64,000 nt of DNA from Aliivibrio fischeri. GTDB taxonomy: Bacteria; Pseudomonadota; Gammaproteobacteria; Enterobacterales; Vibrionaceae. The notes beneath the pieces were generated by a model that saw nothing but the letters and a program-made list of their open reading frames with translations, did no database searches and was not told the origin of the DNA. Below, piece by piece: positions 59,677-64,000 of this stretch (position 1 is the stretch's first letter; each line of letters begins with the position of its first letter). A program made the position numbers and the translations under genes. The stretch covers positions 62,001-126,000 of the forward strand of contig NZ_WOBR01000007.1 in the NCBI RefSeq assembly GCF_009727955.1, given 5' to 3'.

Positions 59677-60783
59677 TTAGTCTAACGATATCGACACATT
59701 ATCCAATGTAGATGAAGAGAACGCATCCCCTCTTTTTGTTTTCAACATCAAGCGTAAATCATTAGCTGAATCCGCACTATGCAACGCTTCCATTTCTGAT
59801 ATTTTCTTATCCATCACCAGTTCAAATAAGCTTTGATCAAACGTCTGCATTCCTGACTCACGTGACTTAGCCATGGTCGATTTAAGTTCATGCAAATCAC
59901 CACGACGGATCAAGTCAGCAACGCGTGGCGTGTTTAGTAATACTTCATAGACGCCATGACGACCATTACCATTCATATCCGGAACTAACTGTTGTGCCAT
60001 GACCCCTTTTAGGTTCATGGATAAATCAAACAAAAACTGCTCTTTACTCTCTTTAGGAACAAGATGCAAAATTCGCTCTAATGCTTGGTTAGCGTTATTT
60101 GCATGTAATGTTGCCATGCATAAATGACCTGTTTCAGCAAAGCTCATGGCGTATTCCATTGTCTCTCGATTACGGATCTCACCAATTAAAATCATATCTG
60201 GTGCTTGGCGTAACGAGTTTTTTAATGCCACTTCATAACTTTCAGTATCAAGCCCAACTTCACGCTGAGTCACGATGCATTTATTATGAGGATGCACAAA
60301 CTCAATTGGATCTTCTACCGTTAAGATATGACCACTTCGGTTATCATTTCGATAACCTGTCATCGCAGCCATTGACGTTGATTTACCTGAACCCGTTGCG
60401 CCCACCACTAACACTAATCCACGCTTAGTGACGGCTAATTCTTTCATTACTTCTGGAAGATTTAGTGACTCCATGGACGGAATTTTGGTTTCAATACGAC
60501 GTATCACTGCACCAGGTTGCTCTCGCTGCCAAAAAGCACTCACACGAAAGCGACCAAATTCTTTCACAATGGCAAAGTTCGCTTCTAAGCTTTCATTAAA
60601 CTCTTCTTGACGCTCTTCATCCATCATCTCAGCAAGCAAAACGGTGACTGATTCAATACTCTGTTTGTGGCCTAAAGCTTGAAGTTCACCATTCACTCTT
60701 AGTAAGCAAGGAGCATCAACCGTTAAGTAAATATCCGATGCTTTTAAAGCGATCATTTGTTTCAGTATTTGATCCAATGTCAT
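59677..60783 (-). CDS. pilU: Type IV pilus retraction ATPase PilU
   Basis: PilU is a PilT-like hexameric ATPase that aids pilus retraction with PilT. The 368-residue product has an N-terminal PAS-like domain and a RecA-like core with Walker A GATGSGKST, the Asp box region HILTVEDPIEF, Walker B in PDMILIGEIRNRET and the His box LCMATLHANNANQA. The PilT motif AIRNLIRE is replaced by NTPRVADLIRRGD, typical of PilU. It lies two bases after pilT, so the two are cotranscribed. Confidence 0.95.
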   Translation of the reverse strand: MTLDQILKQMIALKASDIYLTVDAPCLLRVNGELQALGHKQSIESVTVLLAEMMDEERQEEFNESLEANFAIVKEFGRFRVSAFWQREQPGAVIRRIETKIPSMESLNLPEVMKELAVTKRGLVLVVGATGSGKSTSMAAMTGYRNDNRSGHILTVEDPIEFVHPHNKCIVTQREVGLDTESYEVALKNSLRQAPDMILIGEIRNRETMEYAMSFAETGHLCMATLHANNANQALERILHLVPKESKEQFLFDLSMNLKGVMAQQLVPDMNGNGRHGVYEVLLNTPRVADLIRRGDLHELKSTMAKSRESGMQTFDQSLFELVMDKKISEMEALHSADSANDLRLMLKTKRGDAFSSSTLDNVSISLD

Positions 60784-60785
60784 GA

Positions 60786-61823
60786 CTAAAACCCTATGCT
60801 GCTCATTTCAACTTTCTTAACGACTTCATCCGGATCAACCAAACCTTGAGCAATAATTTTCTTTGCATTCTGCTCCATGGTATTCATACCAAAAGAAGAC
60901 CCCGTTTGAATAATTGAATACATTTGAGCGACTTTGTCTTCACGGATTAAGTTACGAATAGCTGGTGTCGCTATCATTATTTCATGGCACGCAATACGAC
61001 CACCACCGATACGTTTAAGTAAGGTTTGTGCCACCACGGCTCTTAATGATTCAGATAGCATTGAGCGAACCATAGATTTATCACTACCAGGAAAAACATC
61101 AATAATACGGTCAATAGTTTTTGCAGCTGAACTCGTGTGCAAGGTACCAAATACCAAGTGTCCAGTTTCAGCGGCTGTCAGAGCAAGGCTGATCGTCTCC
61201 TGATCACGTAATTCACCAACTAAGATAACATCAGGATCTTCACGCAGAGCTGAACGAAGTGCCGCTTTAAAACTATGGGTATCACGATTAACTTCACGTT
61301 GGTTAATCAAACACTTTTTATTCTTATGAACAAATTCAATCGGATCTTCAATCGTAAGTACGTGCTTGTTGTAGTTCTCGTTAATGTAATCAACCATAGC
61401 TGCTAAAGTTGTCGACTTACCTGAACCTGTCGGTCCAGTAATTAACACTAATCCTTTTTGATATTTTGCAATATCGGTGAACACTTGAGGTGCCGCTAAT
61501 TGCTCTAATGAAGGAATATCAACAGGGATAGTTCGAAACACGGCAGCACAACCACGGGATTGGTTAAATGCATTGACACGAAAGCGACCAATATTAGGTA
61601 ACTCAAATGAAAAATCGACTTCTAATTTATCTTCAAATTCACTGCGCTGAGCATCATTCATAATGTCAGTCACTAAACGATGAACATCGGCATGTGTAAA
61701 ATCAGGTAATGTCAGTTTACGCACTTCACCATCCACACGTACCATAGGAGGAACTCCTGCAGATAGGTGTAGATCTGATGCGTTTTGTTTTACACTAAAG
61801 TCCAGTAGTTCTGTGATGTCCAT
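60786..61823 (-). CDS. pilT: Type IV pilus retraction ATPase PilT
   Basis: PilT powers pilus disassembly, needed for twitching and DNA uptake. The 345-residue product has the N-terminal MDITELLDFSVKQNASDLHLSAGVPPMVRVDGEV, Walker A GPTGSGKSTT, HVLTIEDPIEFVH, Walker B DVILVGELRDQET, His box LVFGTLHTSSAAKT and the retraction signature AIRNLIRE. GAGGA precedes its ATG. It is divergent from yggS across only 23 bases, so promoters must overlap the neighbouring gene. Confidence 0.97.
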   Translation of the reverse strand: MDITELLDFSVKQNASDLHLSAGVPPMVRVDGEVRKLTLPDFTHADVHRLVTDIMNDAQRSEFEDKLEVDFSFELPNIGRFRVNAFNQSRGCAAVFRTIPVDIPSLEQLAAPQVFTDIAKYQKGLVLITGPTGSGKSTTLAAMVDYINENYNKHVLTIEDPIEFVHKNKKCLINQREVNRDTHSFKAALRSALREDPDVILVGELRDQETISLALTAAETGHLVFGTLHTSSAAKTIDRIIDVFPGSDKSMVRSMLSESLRAVVAQTLLKRIGGGRIACHEIMIATPAIRNLIREDKVAQMYSIIQTGSSFGMNTMEQNAKKIIAQGLVDPDEVVKKVEMSSIGF

Positions 61824-61846
61824 AATTTTCCTCGGTAATCGTTTCT

Positions 61847-62557
61847 ATGACTAGTATTAAGCAAAATATCAATCAAATCACTCATCAAATAGAGAATAGC
61901 ATTCAAAAATGTGGTCGAAACCCCGATTCAGTGCAATTGCTGGCGGTAAGTAAAACAAAACCTATCGAGTTACTCGAACAAGCGATAGAAGCTGGCCAAT
62001 GTATTTTTGGTGAAAACTACGTTCAAGAAGGTATAGAGAAGGTTCAATACTTTCAAAAACAACACCCTACCACCTCTCTTGAGTGGCATTTCATTGGTCC
62101 AATTCAATCGAATAAAACACGCCCTATTGCAGAACATTTTGACTGGGTTCACTCAGTAGAACGCCTTAAAATCGCCCAACGTTTAAATGACCAACGTCCT
62201 TCCGAACTAGGCGAACTAAATGTACTTATTCAGGTCAATACTAGTTCTGAAGAGAGTAAATCAGGCACGACTGCTGAAGAAGTGATGGAGCTTGCCTCAG
62301 CCATTCATACAATGCCAAATCTAACCTTACGTGGATTGATGTCTATTCCTGCGAATGTTTCTAATTATGCAGAGCAATTGGCGGCATTTAAACAACTTAC
62401 TTCCATTCAAAATCAATTACGAGCACAATACCCTCAAGTAGATACTCTATCGATGGGAATGAGTGGCGACATGGACGCTGCAATCGAAGCGGGTTCAACA
62501 ATGGTACGTATTGGTACTGCCATTTTTGGTGCTAGAGATTATAAAAACAAAGAATAA
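61847..62557 (+). CDS. yggS: PLP homeostasis protein YggS (PLPBP)
   Basis: A 236-residue pyridoxal-phosphate-binding barrel without known catalysis that controls free PLP and amino-acid balance. The PLP Lys is in LLAVSKTKP (about 36). Other motifs are FGENYVQEG, EWHFIGPIQSNKTRPI, LSMGMSGDMDAAIEAGSTMVRIGTAIFG. It starts at 61847 with a weak GGTAA ribosome site. It leads the yggS-proC-yggT run that in enterobacteria also sits next to pilT-like genes. Confidence 0.95.
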   Translation: MTSIKQNINQITHQIENSIQKCGRNPDSVQLLAVSKTKPIELLEQAIEAGQCIFGENYVQEGIEKVQYFQKQHPTTSLEWHFIGPIQSNKTRPIAEHFDWVHSVERLKIAQRLNDQRPSELGELNVLIQVNTSSEESKSGTTAEEVMELASAIHTMPNLTLRGLMSIPANVSNYAEQLAAFKQLTSIQNQLRAQYPQVDTLSMGMSGDMDAAIEAGSTMVRIGTAIFGARDYKNKE

Positions 62558-62640
62558 TATCTGCTATCAATTTCAAGTAAAACGAATTGATATCATATGC
62601 TCACAACAACTAAGGTCTATTGACCCTAAAAGGAATAGAA

Positions 62641-63459
62641 ATGGAACATCGCAATATTGCTTTTATTGGTGCAGGTAACATGACTCGCTCAATTATTGCG
62701 GGTCTAATTAGCAGTGGTTATCCAAAAGATAAAATCACGGCTACTAACCCTAGTACTGAAAAACTAGACCATTTATCTCAATGCTACGGTATCCATACCA
62801 ACACTGATAATTTACAAGCAGCACAGCAAGCTGATGTGATTGTTCTAGCTGTAAAACCACAAATGATGGCAATGGCAGCAGAACCTCTACAGCACATTGA
62901 TTTCTCAAATAAGCTAGTCATTTCTATCGCTGCTGGTATTTCCGCAAAACGCCTCAATGAGATGTTTGCTAGTGAACTAAACTTAGTAAGGGTTATGCCA
63001 AACACCCCAGCTTTAGTGGGTAAAGGCATGAGTGGCTTATTTGCGGTCGAACACCTTACAGAGCAAGATAAGAACTTCGCAAGCGATTTACTATCTGCTG
63101 TTGGTGAAGTGTGTTGGGTTGAGCAAGAATCAGGAATAAACTCTGTAATTGCAGCAGCAGGAAGCGCTCCTGCGTATTTCTTTTTATTTATGGAAGCCAT
63201 GCAAGCCGAGGCTATTAAGCAAGGCTTTGATGAAGCAACCGCTCGTCTACTTGTACAACAAGCGGCTCTTGGTGCAGCAGAAATGGTTGTAGCAAATCCA
63301 GAAACACAATTATCAACACTACGTGAGCAAGTCACGTCAAAAGGCGGAACTACTGCTGAAGCACTGCGCACGTTTAATGAACATCAACTGCAAGAGATCG
63401 TAGCAAAAGCAATGCAAGCTGCTGTGTCTCGTGCAGAAGAAATGGAATCTTTATTTTAA
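62641..63459 (+). CDS. proC: Pyrroline-5-carboxylate reductase
   Basis: ProC performs the last step of proline synthesis with NAD(P)H. The 272-residue product has the Rossmann start RNIAFIGAGNMTRSIIAGL, VILAVKPQMM-type VIVLAVKPQMMA, VRVMPNTPALVGKGM, and the C-terminal dimer signature QAALGAAEMV..LREQVTSKGGTTAEALRTF. The ATG at 62641 has AGGA seven bases before; seven more upstream codons are open. It lies between yggS and yggT. Confidence 0.97.
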   Translation: MEHRNIAFIGAGNMTRSIIAGLISSGYPKDKITATNPSTEKLDHLSQCYGIHTNTDNLQAAQQADVIVLAVKPQMMAMAAEPLQHIDFSNKLVISIAAGISAKRLNEMFASELNLVRVMPNTPALVGKGMSGLFAVEHLTEQDKNFASDLLSAVGEVCWVEQESGINSVIAAAGSAPAYFFLFMEAMQAEAIKQGFDEATARLLVQQAALGAAEMVVANPETQLSTLREQVTSKGGTTAEALRTFNEHQLQEIVAKAMQAAVSRAEEMESLF

Positions 63460-63507
63460 GATCCTTAAAGCTAACTCAATTCTGATATTTCTAAGGTTAA
63501 ACATACT

Positions 63508-64000
63508 ATGAATGCAATGAGCTTTTTAATCTCAACCGTTTTTGATCTATACATCATGGTCGTGATTTTACGTATCTGGTTACAAATGGCGCGAACAGAT
63601 TTCTATAACCCATTCTCACAATTTATTGTTAAAGCAACTCAACCAGTAGTATCTCCTCTACGTCGAGTGATCCCATCAATCGGTAGCTTAGACCTAGCAA
63701 CGGTACTATTTGCTTATGTATTGTGTGTGGTTAAATTTGTCGCACTGCAACTTGTTGTTTCTGGTGGCGTCGCATTTGGCCCTGAGTTTCTATTTATCGG
63801 TTTAATCGCACTTGCTAAAGCGGCTGGTGGTTTACTGTTCTGGATCTTATTAGTTCGTGCAATTTTAAGCTGGGTTAGCCAAGGTCGTAGCCCAATTGAA
63901 TACGTAATGCACCAATTAACAGAACCTATGCTTGCTCCAATCCGTAAGATCTTGCCTCAAATGGGTGGACTGGATTTAAGTGTATTAGTGTTATTTATTG
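63508..64000 (+). CDS. yggT: YggT family membrane protein (3' end cut by window)
   Basis: A small integral membrane protein with paired YggT domains. The ATG at 63508 opens MNAMSFLISTVFDLYIMVVI, and the frame stays open for 164 codons to the window end. Each half has hydrophobic segments followed by a basic loop (NPFSQFIVKATQPVVSPLRRVIPSIG and HQLTEPMLAPIRKILPQMGGLDLS). The function is not firmly known; relatives are linked to osmotic stress and to cell division positioning in other phyla. The yggS-proC-yggT order is widely conserved. Confidence 0.92.
   Translation, partial: MNAMSFLISTVFDLYIMVVILRIWLQMARTDFYNPFSQFIVKATQPVVSPLRRVIPSIGSLDLATVLFAYVLCVVKFVALQLVVSGGVAFGPEFLFIGLIALAKAAGGLLFWILLVRAILSWVSQGRSPIEYVMHQLTEPMLAPIRKILPQMGGLDLSVLVLFI

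Overview
The window is a gene-dense stretch of a gammaproteobacterial chromosome of low G+C content. It is best placed in Vibrionaceae, most likely the genus Aliivibrio. That assignment is an inference. It rests on the AT-rich composition, on typical vibrio genes in vibrio order (ompU next to greA and dacB; hlyU, nhaR and nptA next to rpsT and murJ; vpsR between mutH and lysS), and on otherwise Escherichia-like operons. Almost everything here is core genome. I found no prophage, insertion sequence, CRISPR array, rRNA operon or defence island. About 56 protein genes and two tRNA genes are supported.

Layout. 1-2.3 kb (minus): the 5' part of nusA, rimP, tRNA-fMet, tRNA-Leu(GAG) and secG. 2.4-8.4 kb: glmM, folP, ftsH and rlmE (minus), yhbY (plus), greA (minus). 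8.9-11.5 kb: the porin ompU and dacB (plus). 11.6-17.4 kb (minus): dapB, then carAB. 17.4-24.9 kb (minus): murJ, ribF, ileS, lspA, fkpB, ispH. 25.1-28.3 kb: rpsT (plus), hlyU and nhaR (minus), nptA (plus). 28.4-33.8 kb (minus): rppH, ptsP, a TauE/SafE permease, lgt, thyA. 34.4-36.5 kb: mutH (plus) facing vpsR (minus). 36.9-43.3 kb (minus): xerD, dsbC, recJ, prfB, lysS. 43.5-47.8 kb: fldB (plus), brnQ (minus), trmN6 and srmB (plus). 48-53.7 kb (minus): the carbon-metabolism set tkt, epd, pgk, fbaA. 54-59.5 kb (plus): metK, sprT, endA, rsmE, gshB, yqgE, ruvX. 59.7-64 kb: pilT-pilU (minus) divergent from yggS, proC and a cut yggT (plus).

Functional grouping. The first block joins transcription elongation, ribosome maturation and initiator tRNA with secretion and cell-wall precursor supply. 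The ribF-ileS-lspA and lgt genes serve flavin supply, tRNA charging and lipoprotein maturation. The xerD-dsbC-recJ-prfB-lysS group keeps its enterobacterial order. The tkt-epd-pgk-fbaA block covers the pentose phosphate pathway, PLP precursor supply and glycolysis.

Regulation visible in the DNA: a programmed +1 frameshift in prfB; UUG starts for carA and rpsT; a pair of ARG-box-like sites 21 bp apart before carA; an in-register array of met-box-like octamers at the metK promoter; and many intrinsic terminators, several inside operons. The most interesting unexplained signals are non-coding. They are an AT-rich GATC- and DnaA-box-rich spacer upstream of mutH, a recurring ATTACAGT motif around hlyU-nhaR-nptA, and several small palindromic or tandem repeats in spacers (44.1, 47.85, 58.5 and 59.6 kb). 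I did not find a convincing new multi-gene system.
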